A stretch of DNA of 23,623 bases from an uncultured bacterium (GCA_903908025.1 CAIVQM010000022.1:1-23623); one strand, 5' to 3'; shown: positions 14,570 to 22,522, numbered from the stretch's first letter. Notes: a model not told the origin generated them from the sequence alone. Numbers and translations: made by a program.

Positions 14570-15571
14570 ATGGCCATCCTCATTCTCGGCGGCAGCACCT
14601 TTGTCGGCCGACGCACCGTCGACCTCGTCCGAGCCGAGGGCCACGACGTCACCGTGCTGAACCGCGGCCGCACCGCATCGTCACTCCCCGAGGGTGTGTC
14701 ACGCATCGTTGGTGACCGCACGAGCACGGACTCGATGAGGGAGGCGCTTGCCGGAACCCAGTGGGATGCGGTCATCGACGTATCGGGGTTCGTGATGGCG
14801 GCCGGCGGCGGCCAGTTCGAAGAGCTGCTTGCCCTTCTCGACGGCAGCGTAGGCGCATACGTCTTCGTCTCGTCGATCATGGCCTACGCGCCCACGGGGA
14901 TCATGCCGTGGACCGAGGATCAGCCCTACCGTGACGATCCGATCACCACATACGGCGGCTTCAAGGCGCATGCCGAACGTGCGATTCTCGAGCGGCATGG
15001 CGCAACGGGGTTCCCTGGCACCGTGGCGCGCCCCGCGGCAATCTACGGTCCGGACAACAACATCCATGACATGGAGACGGCGATGCTCCTGCGGCTGCGC
15101 CGCGGACTGCCGGTACTGGTGCCTCACGAGGGTCTGGTGACGACGTCCTACGGCCATGTCGACGATCTGTGCCGAAATCTCTTCGAGCTGAGCGAGTTGC
15201 CTGCGGCGCACGGTCAGGTCTACAACATCACGGGTCAGGGCGTCAGTTCGCGAGAGTACGTCGAGATCCTTGCGGACATTGTCGGCACGGAAGCCGAGAT
15301 CATCGAGGTACCGACGGGATACACCGACGCCAAGCCGATCTACGGTCACCTCTTCGGCACGCGGCACCACGGCATCCTGTCGGTGCAGAAGGCCGCGGAC
15401 GCCGGGCTGACGCCTGAGCGCGGTTTCCGGACCGGTCACGAGCAGACGTACGAGTGGTTCTGCGCCACGGACCGTATCGATGCGCCAGATCAGATGTCAG
15501 ATCCGATGTGGGGTGCCGGCTACGACTTCGCGCTCGAGGCCGAGGTGGCTGCCGGACTGCAAGGTCGCTGA
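14570..15571 (+). CDS. NAD-dependent epimerase/dehydratase family protein (extended SDR)
   Basis: 333 aa of the extended SDR family. The N-terminal dinucleotide motif is GGSTFVG (7-13), with catalytic S101/S102 in VSSIMAY, Y128 and K132 in YGGFK, and ARPAAIYGPDN after the active site. The C-terminal substrate domain includes VDDLCRNLFEL. The overall pattern (ILGGSTFVGRRTV ... TSYGHVDDL) is like isoflavone-reductase-like and nucleotide-sugar-type epimerases found in many catabolic clusters. The sugar or other substrate is not evident, and a role in reducing or epimerising a pathway intermediate is inference. It is the first gene of the plus operon, probably translated from a leaderless message, and its TGA overlaps the next ATG (TGATG). 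Confidence 0.88.
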   Translation: MAILILGGSTFVGRRTVDLVRAEGHDVTVLNRGRTASSLPEGVSRIVGDRTSTDSMREALAGTQWDAVIDVSGFVMAAGGGQFEELLALLDGSVGAYVFVSSIMAYAPTGIMPWTEDQPYRDDPITTYGGFKAHAERAILERHGATGFPGTVARPAAIYGPDNNIHDMETAMLLRLRRGLPVLVPHEGLVTTSYGHVDDLCRNLFELSELPAAHGQVYNITGQGVSSREYVEILADIVGTEAEIIEVPTGYTDAKPIYGHLFGTRHHGILSVQKAADAGLTPERGFRTGHEQTYEWFCATDRIDAPDQMSDPMWGAGYDFALEAEVAAGLQGR

Positions 15572-16770
15572 TGGACGACTGGGTCGCGGAGGACGTCATC
15601 CGTCAGGCCATCGCAGATGCCAATGCGAATGGACGGCTGGGTTCGGCCGAGCAGTGGGCCGCAGTGCAGTCGTACGTTGAGGAGCGCGGCGCGGATCCCT
15701 GGCCCGCCCGCCGACTGCGGCTGGCCGACGAGGAGGCTCCTGGGGCCGAATTGCGCGCATGGCTGGCTGACGATGTCACCGCAGCGGCGCCGCTGATGGG
15801 TGCTTTCACCAGTCACGACACCGACATCGAGCATGCGGTCATCGAGGTGGATCCGGTGGAGCAGGCGCGGCTCGCCGAATGGCTGGCGGAGCAGGCTGGC
15901 CAGCCAGCGACGATCCAATCGGCGACCGTCATCGGAGGCGGCTTCTCCCGGCGCATGTGGCGGGTGCGGGTCGCGCAGGGGGGAGCCGTGCGCAATGTCA
16001 TCGTCCGCATCGAGCAGGGTGGCATGTTCGGCACCAATACCGTCGACGAAGTGCGGGCGATGCGCGCCCTGCACTCGGCGGGGTTCGCCGTCCCTTCGGT
16101 CGAGCGGGTGGAGGAGTCCGGGCAGGTACTCGGCGAGCCGTTCTTCGTCATGGAGCAGGTTCCCGGCGTTGTTCGGCTCGACGACCAGGGGCTCGACGAC
16201 ATCATCCGTTCGGTTGCCGAGCTGCACCGGGTTCCTGTCACGGTGCTTGACGAGTCCGGCCGCTCAGCTCAGCAGGTTGTCGACGACAACATTGAGGGCT
16301 GGCGTGCGATGTACCGCAAGCATGCGCCTGAGAGTCCGCTGCTTGAGTTGGGTGCGGATTGGTTGCACGCCAACCTCGTACCCACAGGTCCGTCGGTGAT
16401 CGTGCACGGAGACGCTGGTCCGGGCAACGCGTTGTTCGACCCCGAGCGCGGGCTGACCACGATCGACTGGGAGTTCGCGCACGTCGGCGACGCGGCCGAG
16501 GACTGGGCGTACCTCGCCCTCATCCGAGGCAGACGCATCATGGGCCCCGACGAATGGAAGGCTCGGCTCACCGCAGTCGCGGATGTCCGGCTGGATGATG
16601 AGCAGTGGCGGATGTGGCTGGCCTACAACCACTTCCGTGGGGCGTGTGTCAACCTGTCGGCACGCACAGTATTCGAGCAGGGCACGCATCGCACGGCCGA
16701 TCAGTTGGCGATCGGCGTTGCTGTCCACCTCCGGTTCCTGTCGCAGCTCGTCGAGATAGTCGGCACATGA
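15571..16770 (+). CDS. APH-fold phosphotransferase with N-terminal extension
   Basis: 399 aa. The kinase domain begins near residue 98 with the nucleotide-loop sequence IGGGFSRRMWRVRV (121-134), and has the catalytic loop HGDAGPGNALF with H279, D281 and N286, and the metal-binding D299 in TIDWEF. It is a second member of the LvaA/ACAD10-kinase-like group in this window. The first 95 residues are an extra, charged, helical segment absent from the kinase at 11853. No small partner gene follows, so this segment may replace the separate partner protein of the other operon; that is inference. The start is fixed by the TGATG overlap with the preceding gene, and the stop overlaps the TetR start (ATGA). 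An earlier in-frame ATG at 15454 lies inside the upstream gene. Confidence 0.85.
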   Translation: MDDWVAEDVIRQAIADANANGRLGSAEQWAAVQSYVEERGADPWPARRLRLADEEAPGAELRAWLADDVTAAAPLMGAFTSHDTDIEHAVIEVDPVEQARLAEWLAEQAGQPATIQSATVIGGGFSRRMWRVRVAQGGAVRNVIVRIEQGGMFGTNTVDEVRAMRALHSAGFAVPSVERVEESGQVLGEPFFVMEQVPGVVRLDDQGLDDIIRSVAELHRVPVTVLDESGRSAQQVVDDNIEGWRAMYRKHAPESPLLELGADWLHANLVPTGPSVIVHGDAGPGNALFDPERGLTTIDWEFAHVGDAAEDWAYLALIRGRRIMGPDEWKARLTAVADVRLDDEQWRMWLAYNHFRGACVNLSARTVFEQGTHRTADQLAIGVAVHLRFLSQLVEIVGT

Positions 16771-17324
16771 GCGATGCCCGCTACGAGCGATCACGTGCGG
16801 CCGTCTTCGAGGCGGTATGCGCTGTGCTCGTAGCCGAGGGGCTGAGCGGGCTTTCGGTCGACCGGCTAGCCGCTGAATCAGGCATCTCCCGCAGCACGAT
16901 CTACCGCAACTGGCCGGACATGGGGTCGTTGGCATGCGAGGTCTTCGACGAGCTCATGCACCGGGATGCCATCCCCATGGGATCGGATCCGAGTGCTGCA
17001 CTCCACGGGTATCTGGCTGACTACGCCCGCCGCCTCAATGACCCGACCTACGCAGCCGTTCTTGTCGCGCTGATTGAAGGTGCGTCACGTGACATGGCGT
17101 TCGCGGAGGTTCATGGTCGAGCGTTCTCGCAGACCCGGTCTCGCGCGGGAGAGATTGTCCGACACGCGCAGAAACAGGGGCTGATCGATCCGATGCGTGA
17201 CGTGCAGCAATGTGTGGAGGACCTTGTGGCGCCGTTCCTCTATCGCCGCCTCGTGACGCAGGTGCGCATCACTCGCGGGCAGGTCGATGACCTGCACACG
17301 GAACTGCTCGAACGCTGGTCCTAG
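16767..17324 (+). CDS. TetR/AcrR family transcriptional regulator
   Basis: 185 aa. The N-terminal DNA-binding domain is typical: VFEAVCAVLVAEGLSGLSVDRLAAESGISRSTIYRNWPDMGSL (about 13-55), with the recognition helix at SRSTIYRNW. The C-terminal ligand domain ends in FLYRRLVTQ, as in TetR_C_11-type members. Regulators of this sort are usually repressors released by a small ligand, often a CoA thioester or aromatic in catabolic clusters. The start overlaps the kinase stop (ATGA at 16767-16770), so it is co-transcribed with the operon it probably controls. Likely targets are the divergent promoter region at 14511-14569 and perhaps the CATATWGTTGGAC sites. It converges on the next gene with a 6-base gap. 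Confidence 0.92.
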   Translation: MSDARYERSRAAVFEAVCAVLVAEGLSGLSVDRLAAESGISRSTIYRNWPDMGSLACEVFDELMHRDAIPMGSDPSAALHGYLADYARRLNDPTYAAVLVALIEGASRDMAFAEVHGRAFSQTRSRAGEIVRHAQKQGLIDPMRDVQQCVEDLVAPFLYRRLVTQVRITRGQVDDLHTELLERWS

Positions 17325-17330
17325 GCGCTG

Positions 17331-17753
17331 TCAGGCCTCGAGCGACCGCTGCCGCGCACCCTTGTCGTGGTAGTCGTACTCGGCGGTGACGGTCATGCCG
17401 TCGAACACGAGGAACGAGAGCCCAGGGACGGACCACTTCTTCCCCAGGTGCCCGGCCCCCATCGAATCGTCGATGACAGTGGCGCTCATGTTCCACTGCA
17501 GTGCCAGCCCGTCGGGACGGGCCCAGAACTCACCGTTCGGCTCGAGCACGAGATCCGGGTATCGCGCGAGACCGTGACCGAAGTACTCGCGGATGGCGTC
17601 CCAGCCGTCCTTCTGCCCGCCCACGCTGTCCCACAGGATCGCCGCGTCCGTCAGGTACTGCCGGGGGGCGTCGACGTCGCCGCTCGACCACGCGGCGAAC
17701 AGCGCCTTCGCGACCTCGATGCGGGCCAGATCGGTCTCGTCGAACGTGCTCAT
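17331..17753 (-). CDS. SnoaL-like NTF2-fold protein
   Basis: 140 aa, a single NTF2-like domain of the SnoaL type: ARIEVAKALFAAWSSGDVDAPRQYLTDAAILWD, then GWDAIREYFGHGLARYPDLVLEP, then LSFLVFDGMTVTAEYDYHDKG. It lacks the Asp/His arrangement of the other two SnoaL-like proteins, so its chemistry may differ, or it may only bind a ligand. GAAGGAGA immediately before ATG 17753 is a strong ribosome site. It follows the SDR gene by 17 bases and is the second gene of a two-gene minus operon. Confidence 0.82.
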   Translation of the reverse strand: MSTFDETDLARIEVAKALFAAWSSGDVDAPRQYLTDAAILWDSVGGQKDGWDAIREYFGHGLARYPDLVLEPNGEFWARPDGLALQWNMSATVIDDSMGAGHLGKKWSVPGLSFLVFDGMTVTAEYDYHDKGARQRSLEA

Positions 17754-17770
17754 CGTTCTCCTTCGTGGGT

Positions 17771-18529
17771 TCAGCCGGGTAGGTAGGTGCCGCCGTTGGC
17801 GGTGATGACCTGGCCGTTGACGTAACCGGCCAGCGGTGAGGTGAGGTAGGCGACGGTGCTGGCGATCTCCTCCGGCGTCCCGGGACGGCGAGACGAGTTG
17901 CCGGAGATCAGTCGCTCGTGGCGCTCAGGGGTGATGCGGCCGGCCAGCAGTTCGGTGCCGATGGTGTAGCCGGGGGCTACAACGTTCGAGGTGATGCCAT
18001 CCGCACCGAGTTCGCGAGCGACGGTCATGGAGTACGTCTCCAGTGCTCCCTTGGCCGATGCGTACGCGGGGCTGCCGGTACCGAATTGCGCGGCGAACGA
18101 GCCGATGATGATGATGCGCCCGCCGGGGCGAGTGAGCAGGGGCTTGATTCCCTCGGTAACGAGGACGACGCTCAGGGTGTTGGCCCGCCAGGTCTTCTCC
18201 CAGGCGGCGGCCACATCGGCGAGTCCGCCCTCGATCTTCGGCTGCGGGGACCCGGCGTTGTTCACCAGGACATCGACCTGGGGGAGGGCGGCGTCGGCCC
18301 AGGCGGCAAAGGCTTCGACGGCCGCCACATCGGCGACATCGACCGACTGGCAGTCGACGGTGAGGTCGGGATGGGTGGCCCGTAGCCCGGCGGCGACCTC
18401 GTCGAGCTTCTCGCGACGGCGGCCGACCAGGACGATTCGCGAGCACGATTCGGCCAGGGCGACGGCGCAGGCCGCCCCGATCCCGGTACCCGCTCCCGTC
18501 ACGACTGCGACGCGAACCGGGTCAGTCAT
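17771..18529 (-). CDS. SDR family oxidoreductase (FabG-like)
   Basis: Classical SDR, 252 aa. Motifs are TGAGTGIG (11-18), GRRREK after the second strand (36-41, an arginine-rich stretch that favours NADP), D64 in SVDVAD, NNAG (90-93), catalytic S144, Y156 and K160, a PGYTIGTEL turn, and the C-terminal GYVNGQVITANGG. It probably interconverts a 3-hydroxyacyl and 3-oxoacyl group or a similar alcohol and ketone. ATG 18529 is chosen for the GGAGGG just upstream; in-frame ATGs further up would add unconserved sequence. Its promoter region is shared with the divergent thiolase gene, an obvious functional partner because a 3-oxoacyl-CoA from the SDR would be the thiolase's substrate. Confidence 0.92.
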   Translation of the reverse strand: MTDPVRVAVVTGAGTGIGAACAVALAESCSRIVLVGRRREKLDEVAAGLRATHPDLTVDCQSVDVADVAAVEAFAAWADAALPQVDVLVNNAGSPQPKIEGGLADVAAAWEKTWRANTLSVVLVTEGIKPLLTRPGGRIIIIGSFAAQFGTGSPAYASAKGALETYSMTVARELGADGITSNVVAPGYTIGTELLAGRITPERHERLISGNSSRRPGTPEEIASTVAYLTSPLAGYVNGQVITANGGTYLPG

Positions 18530-18550
18530 GGGCCCTCCGATGGGTGCCGA

Positions 18551-18563
18551 CATATTGTTGGAC
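18551..18563. promoter_or_regulatory. Shared intergenic motif CATATTGTTGGAC (copy 1)
   Basis: This word recurs with one change at 22510-22522. Both copies lie in gaps between a minus-strand gene and a plus-strand gene. Here GGACGTCC forms an 8-bp palindrome at its end. It may be a regulator site for the divergent SDR and thiolase genes. Confidence 0.38.
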
Positions 18564-18674
18564 GTCCGTATACATGACGACCTCGCACACGTTACTCTCA
18601 CATCACGAACGGCGGCGGCGGATCAGCCAGATAGCCTTCCGACCCCGCACACCGCTCACTCAGAGGAGTTCGAC

Positions 18675-19862
18675 GTGACCACGTCTGTCGTCATCGATGG
18701 CGCCCGCACCCCCATCGGCAAGCTGCTCGGCGCCTTCGCGTCGCTGACGGCCGTCGACCTCGGCGGAGTCGCGATCCGCGGCGCGCTGGAGCGGGCGGGC
18801 GTGACTCCTGACCAGGTGGATGCCGTCGTGTTCGGCCAGGTGCTGCAGGCCGGGGCTGGCCCGAATCCGGCCCGCCAGGCGGCTGCTGCTGCCGGTCTGC
18901 CGATGTCGGTGCCGGCGGTCACCGTCAACAAGCTGTGTCTCTCCGGTCTGGTTGCCGTGGCGATGGCAGACCAGATGATCCGCAGTGGTCAGCACCAGGT
19001 CGTCATCGCCGGCGGCATGGAGTCCATGACGGGTGCACCCCACGTTCTGCTGGGCTCGCGTCAGGGCTTCAAGTACGGCGCCGCCGAGGCAGCCGACATC
19101 CTCGACCGCGATGCGCTGATCTGCTCGTTCGATGCCATCTCGATGGGTGAGGCCACGGAGAAGTACGGAACTCCGCTCGACATCTCCCGCGAGGACCAGG
19201 ACGCCTTTGCTGCGCGCTCGCATCAACTGGCTGCGGAGGCGACCGCATCGGGACGCTTCGCAGAGGAGATCGTGCCCGTCGAGGTGAAGAGCCGCAAGGG
19301 CTCCGTCATCGTCACCGAGGACGAGGGCATCCGCGCGCAGACGACCGCGGAGTCCCTGGGCGGTCTTCGCCCGGCCTTCGCCAAGGACGGAGCGATCACC
19401 GCGGGCAACGCATCGCAGTTGTCCGATGGCGCGGCGGCACTCGTGATCACGAGCAAGGAATGGGCACAGGAGCACGGTCTGACGTGGATCGCCGAGATTC
19501 GCGCACATGGCGAGGTGGCCGGTCCCGATCCGTCACTGCTGCTGCAGCCGGCCAATGCCATTAAGGACGCCTTGCGGCGTGACGGCGAGGCCACCGTCGT
19601 AGACCTCGACATCGTCGAGATCAACGAGGCCTTCGCCAGCGTCGGACTCGCATCGATGCGCGATTTGGGTCTCGACCCGGCCATCGTGAACGTGCACGGC
19701 GGTGCGATCGCACTCGGTCACCCGGTCGGGATGAGCGGCGCGCGCGTTCTGCTCACGGCGGCGTACGAGCTGCGCAACCGTGGCGGTGGCCTTGGTGCCG
19801 TCGCACTGTGCGGTGGCGGTGGGCAGGGCGAGGCGATCCTGTTCAGCACTCCTGCTCCCTGA
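18675..19862 (+). CDS. Acetyl-CoA C-acyltransferase (thiolase)
   Basis: 395 aa, full length for a degradative or biosynthetic thiolase. It cleaves a 3-oxoacyl-CoA with CoA to acetyl-CoA (or propionyl-CoA) and a shortened acyl-CoA, or runs the reverse condensation. Catalytic residues are C88 in NKLCLSG, H349 in GGAIALGHPVGMSGAR and C379 in ALCGGGGQG. ARTPIGK near the N-terminus and EINEAFAS are further signatures. The GTG at 18675 is supported by AGAGGAG six bases upstream; the frame is open far upstream, but the thiolase homology starts here. A role in removing acetyl-CoA at the end of the pathway is likely. It ends 9 bases from the convergent crotonase gene, leaving no room for a terminator between them. 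Confidence 0.95.
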   Translation: MTTSVVIDGARTPIGKLLGAFASLTAVDLGGVAIRGALERAGVTPDQVDAVVFGQVLQAGAGPNPARQAAAAAGLPMSVPAVTVNKLCLSGLVAVAMADQMIRSGQHQVVIAGGMESMTGAPHVLLGSRQGFKYGAAEAADILDRDALICSFDAISMGEATEKYGTPLDISREDQDAFAARSHQLAAEATASGRFAEEIVPVEVKSRKGSVIVTEDEGIRAQTTAESLGGLRPAFAKDGAITAGNASQLSDGAAALVITSKEWAQEHGLTWIAEIRAHGEVAGPDPSLLLQPANAIKDALRRDGEATVVDLDIVEINEAFASVGLASMRDLGLDPAIVNVHGGAIALGHPVGMSGARVLLTAAYELRNRGGGLGAVALCGGGGQGEAILFSTPAP

Positions 19863-19871
19863 GCGAGAGAC

Positions 19872-20741
19872 CTACCAGGGGTAGAACGGCGGCATGTCCG
19901 ACGTCTGCGACGTGAAGTCGGCGTCGCGCTTCTCGCGGAACGCCGCGACGCCTTCCTTGCCGTCGCCGATGCTGGCGTAGAACATCGCCAGCGACTCGAT
20001 CCGGTGGGCCTCCGCAGGATCGGGCTGCGCGCTGTTGCGGTACATCATCTGCCGCATCAGGGCCGTGGCCACGGGTGAACGTCCGTTCACGAACTTCGCG
20101 GCCAACGCGTAAGCGGTGGGCAGCAGTTCGTCGGCGGGCACGACCTCGCGGACGAGCCCGGCGGCCAGCGCCTCGTCGGCCTTCAGGATGTCAGCGCTGA
20201 AGACGAGCTCGAGCGCCTTGCTGACCCCGACGATGCGCGGCAGGAACCAGGTGGAGCATGCCTCCGGGACGATGCCCAGGCGACCGAACACGAACCCGAT
20301 GCGGGCGTGCTCCGATGCGATGCGGATGTCCATCGGCAGCGTCATGGTGGCGCCGATGCCGACGGCTGCCCCGTTGATCGCCGCGATGACCGGCTTGGTG
20401 CAGCGGTAGATCGCCAGGGAGACGCGGCCCCCGGTGTCACGGACGCCATCGACTATGGCGGCGTCTTCGTAGCGATCGGTGAGGTCGGCAACCGTCGGCC
20501 GCTGGGTCTCGTCGAGCCCGAAGACGTTCCCATCGGACGACAGGTCCATTCCCGCGCAGAACGCGCGCCCGGAGCCGGTGACGACGATCGCGGCGACGTC
20601 GTCGTCCGCGCTGGCGCGATCGAACGCATCGATGAGCTCGTTCGCCATCGTGACGGTGAAGGCGTTGAGGTTCTCGGGCCGGTCCAGCCACAGCGTGAGG
20701 ATGCGATCGGCAACTTCATAGCGCAGCGTCTCGTAGGTCAT
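19872..20741 (-). CDS. Enoyl-CoA hydratase/isomerase (crotonase) family protein
   Basis: 289 aa, crotonase fold. The oxyanion-hole segments are GRAFCAGMDL (58-67) and GAAVGIGATM (124-133), and the acidic residue E160 in GIVPEACSTW is the usual catalytic glutamate. It probably hydrates an enoyl-CoA, although the superfamily also covers isomerases, hydrolases and ring-opening enzymes. A longer insert after the first oxyanion segment (about residues 68-100) is typical of the larger actinobacterial members. The start is fixed at 20741 by overlap with the transketolase stop (TGATG); earlier in-frame codons lie inside that gene. It is the third gene of the minus operon. Confidence 0.93.
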   Translation of the reverse strand: MTYETLRYEVADRILTLWLDRPENLNAFTVTMANELIDAFDRASADDDVAAIVVTGSGRAFCAGMDLSSDGNVFGLDETQRPTVADLTDRYEDAAIVDGVRDTGGRVSLAIYRCTKPVIAAINGAAVGIGATMTLPMDIRIASEHARIGFVFGRLGIVPEACSTWFLPRIVGVSKALELVFSADILKADEALAAGLVREVVPADELLPTAYALAAKFVNGRSPVATALMRQMMYRNSAQPDPAEAHRIESLAMFYASIGDGKEGVAAFREKRDADFTSQTSDMPPFYPW

Positions 20742-21667
20742 CAGGCATTCTCTTCCGCGAATGTGGCCACCCGCTGCTGAACGTATGGAGTGGCGAGTCC
20801 GGCGCGCTCGCGGATCCACTCCTGGCTGCCCATGATGTGCGTCGCGGCATCCTCCAGTCCGAGCGGCAGGATCGGCGTGCGCCACCCGCGGACGGCAAAG
20901 CCCTCGAGCACCGCGCTGCCGAAGCCGCCGAGGATGGTGTGCTCCTCGAGGGTGACGATGCCCACGGTGCCCTCGGCGACCGAACGGATGGCCTCCGCGT
21001 TGAGCGGCTTGATGACGGGACAGCTCACGACGCGGACGGAGACGCCGGTGGGAGCAAGGAGCTCGGCAACCTCGAGTGCCTGGGTGATGATCGGCCCGGC
21101 GGCGATGAGGGTGACGTCGCTCCCGTCCCTGATGAGGATCGGCTCACCGCGCGAGAGGTCCGGCTGGGTCGGATTGACGAGCGGCTCGCGGTTCTTGCCT
21201 AGGCGCAGGTACGCGGGGCCGGGAGTTGCGAGGATCTCGTCGACTGCGGCGCTGCACTCAAGAGCATCCGCGGGGGAGAACACGCGCATCCCGGGCAGGG
21301 ACCGCAGGATCGAGATGTCCTCGACCGCGTGGTGGGTGTAGCCGAGTGATCCGTACGCGAGGCCGGCTCCGACGGAGACGATGGTGACGCTCAGGCCGTG
21401 GTAGCAGATGTCGTTGCGGATCTGCTCCAGTGGACGCAGCGTCGGGAAGTTGGCGATGGAGTAGACGAATGGGCGTCGCCCGGAGGCCGCCATGCCCGCC
21501 GCGATGCCGACCATCGACTGCTCGGCGACACCGCAGTTCAGGAACTGCTTCGGGTACGTATCTCCAAAGTCGGCGACCACGCCGAAGCCGAGGTCTCCGA
21601 CCAGCAGCATGATGCTGGGGTCGTCTGCGGCCTTCTCGTTCAGCTTCTTGACGAATGCGTCTCTCAC
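20741..21667 (-). CDS. Transketolase-type enzyme, C-terminal subunit (pyrimidine-binding)
   Basis: 308 aa, corresponding to the pyrimidine-binding and C-terminal domains of transketolase or DXS. FLNCGVAEQSMVGIAAGMA carries the conserved glutamate (E49) that activates thiamine diphosphate, followed by FVYSIANFPTLRPLEQIRND and GYTHHAVEDISILRSLPGM. The C-terminal domain includes TLEEHTILGGFGSAVLE. GTG 21667 overlaps the preceding stop (GTGA) and has GGAGGT six bases upstream. Together with the next entry it forms a split, two-subunit enzyme, a normal form and not a frameshift. The donor could be a ketose phosphate or a 2-oxo acid; which one is unknown. Confidence 0.92.
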   Translation of the reverse strand: MRDAFVKKLNEKAADDPSIMLLVGDLGFGVVADFGDTYPKQFLNCGVAEQSMVGIAAGMAASGRRPFVYSIANFPTLRPLEQIRNDICYHGLSVTIVSVGAGLAYGSLGYTHHAVEDISILRSLPGMRVFSPADALECSAAVDEILATPGPAYLRLGKNREPLVNPTQPDLSRGEPILIRDGSDVTLIAAGPIITQALEVAELLAPTGVSVRVVSCPVIKPLNAEAIRSVAEGTVGIVTLEEHTILGGFGSAVLEGFAVRGWRTPILPLGLEDAATHIMGSQEWIRERAGLATPYVQQRVATFAEENA

Positions 21668-22479
21668 GCCTGGACCTCCGTCGTGTTGGTCTGGAGCTGC
21701 GCCAATGCGAGTGCCAGGTGGTCGGCCGTGGGTACGAGGGTGTGCCACTCCACCTTGTCCTCCATGAAGTCGACGCCCTTGCCCTTGGTCGTATTCGCGA
21801 CGATGACGCGAGGTCGATTGCTGCGCACGCGCAGCGCCTCGGTCAGTTGCACATGGTCATGGCCGTCGATCTCGTCGACTTCCCATCCGAAGGCCCGCCA
21901 TTTGTCCGCGAAGGGTTCGAGGCCGAGGACATCCTCCGTGCGCCCGAGGATCTGCAGCCGGTTGCGGTCGATGATGACGGTGACGTTGCCGAGGCAGTGG
22001 TGCGCTGCCATGAGCGCTGCCTCCCAGTTGCTGCCCTCGGCGCACTCGCCATCCGAGAGCACCACGAAGACGCGTCGGTCGATGCCGTCGAGCTTGTCGA
22101 CCAGCGCTCGACCCACGCCGAAGGGAAGCGCATGCCCGAGCGCGCCGGTTGATAGTTCAACGCCGGGGTTGCCATGGGCGGTTACGTGCCCACCGAGGTG
22201 GGATCCGTCGAGGTAGTAGTCGTCGAGCCACTCGAGCGGGAAGTAGCCGGCGTGCGCAAGCACCGCGTAGACGCCCGACGCGGAGTGTCCCTTCGACACC
22301 AGGACGATGTCCCGGGCTGGGTCATCGGTCCGGTGTGGGGCGACATCGGCAACGTGCCCGTAGAGGACGGCGAGGATGTCGATGACGGACAGGGCCGCCC
22401 CGATGTGGGAGGCGCCGGAGGTAGAACACATGGTGAGCGCGCTGATCCGGGCGCGTCGGGCCAACTCGATTGACTGCAC
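21664..22479 (-). CDS. Transketolase-type enzyme, N-terminal subunit (TPP-binding)
   Basis: 271 aa, the thiamine-diphosphate-binding half. SGASHIG (21-27) and SKGH (62-65) are transketolase N-half signatures. The metal-diphosphate motif is SDGE at 142-145 (GDGE in most relatives, so the first glycine is replaced by serine), followed by N173 in DRN. LGHALPFGVGRA is also typical. The GTG at 22479 is preceded by AGAGGAA. As first gene of the minus operon (N subunit, C subunit, crotonase), it is divergent from etfB across a 92-bp gap. Split transketolases of this type make or break carbon-carbon bonds next to a carbonyl; the pairing with a crotonase is unusual for pentose-phosphate metabolism and suggests a special substrate. 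Confidence 0.92.
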   Translation of the reverse strand: MQSIELARRARISALTMCSTSGASHIGAALSVIDILAVLYGHVADVAPHRTDDPARDIVLVSKGHSASGVYAVLAHAGYFPLEWLDDYYLDGSHLGGHVTAHGNPGVELSTGALGHALPFGVGRALVDKLDGIDRRVFVVLSDGECAEGSNWEAALMAAHHCLGNVTVIIDRNRLQILGRTEDVLGLEPFADKWRAFGWEVDEIDGHDHVQLTEALRVRSNRPRVIVANTTKGKGVDFMEDKVEWHTLVPTADHLALALAQLQTNTTEVQA

Positions 22480-22509
22480 GGGGTTCCTCTCGCCGATTTA
22501 CATGGACAC

Positions 22510-22522
22510 CATATAGTTGGAC
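22510..22522. promoter_or_regulatory. Shared intergenic motif CATATAGTTGGAC (copy 2)
   Basis: It matches the copy at 18551 at 12 of 13 positions. It lies between the divergent transketolase and etfB genes. The minus-strand reading of this area also contains TGTCCA twice, 16 bases apart. Confidence 0.38.

Noticed and set aside
11853..16770. The two APH-fold proteins as antibiotic resistance genes
   Set aside because: Their tight coupling to catabolic genes and to a DUF6285-like partner, and the lack of resistance-element features, favour a metabolic kinase role.
18551..18586. A sigma70 promoter for the thiolase using TTGGAC as -35
   Set aside because: At a 17-base spacing the -10 position reads CCTCGC, and TATACA lies too close to the TTGGAC box.
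17991..18674. Longer N-terminus for the thiolase, since the frame is open back to 17991
   Set aside because: The upstream part is opposite the SDR gene, has no thiolase sequence, and a good ribosome site precedes GTG 18675.
20741..21667. Split transketolase as one gene broken by a frameshift
   Set aside because: The second half has its own GGAGGT site and a GTGA start-stop overlap, and two-subunit transketolases of these sizes are a normal form.
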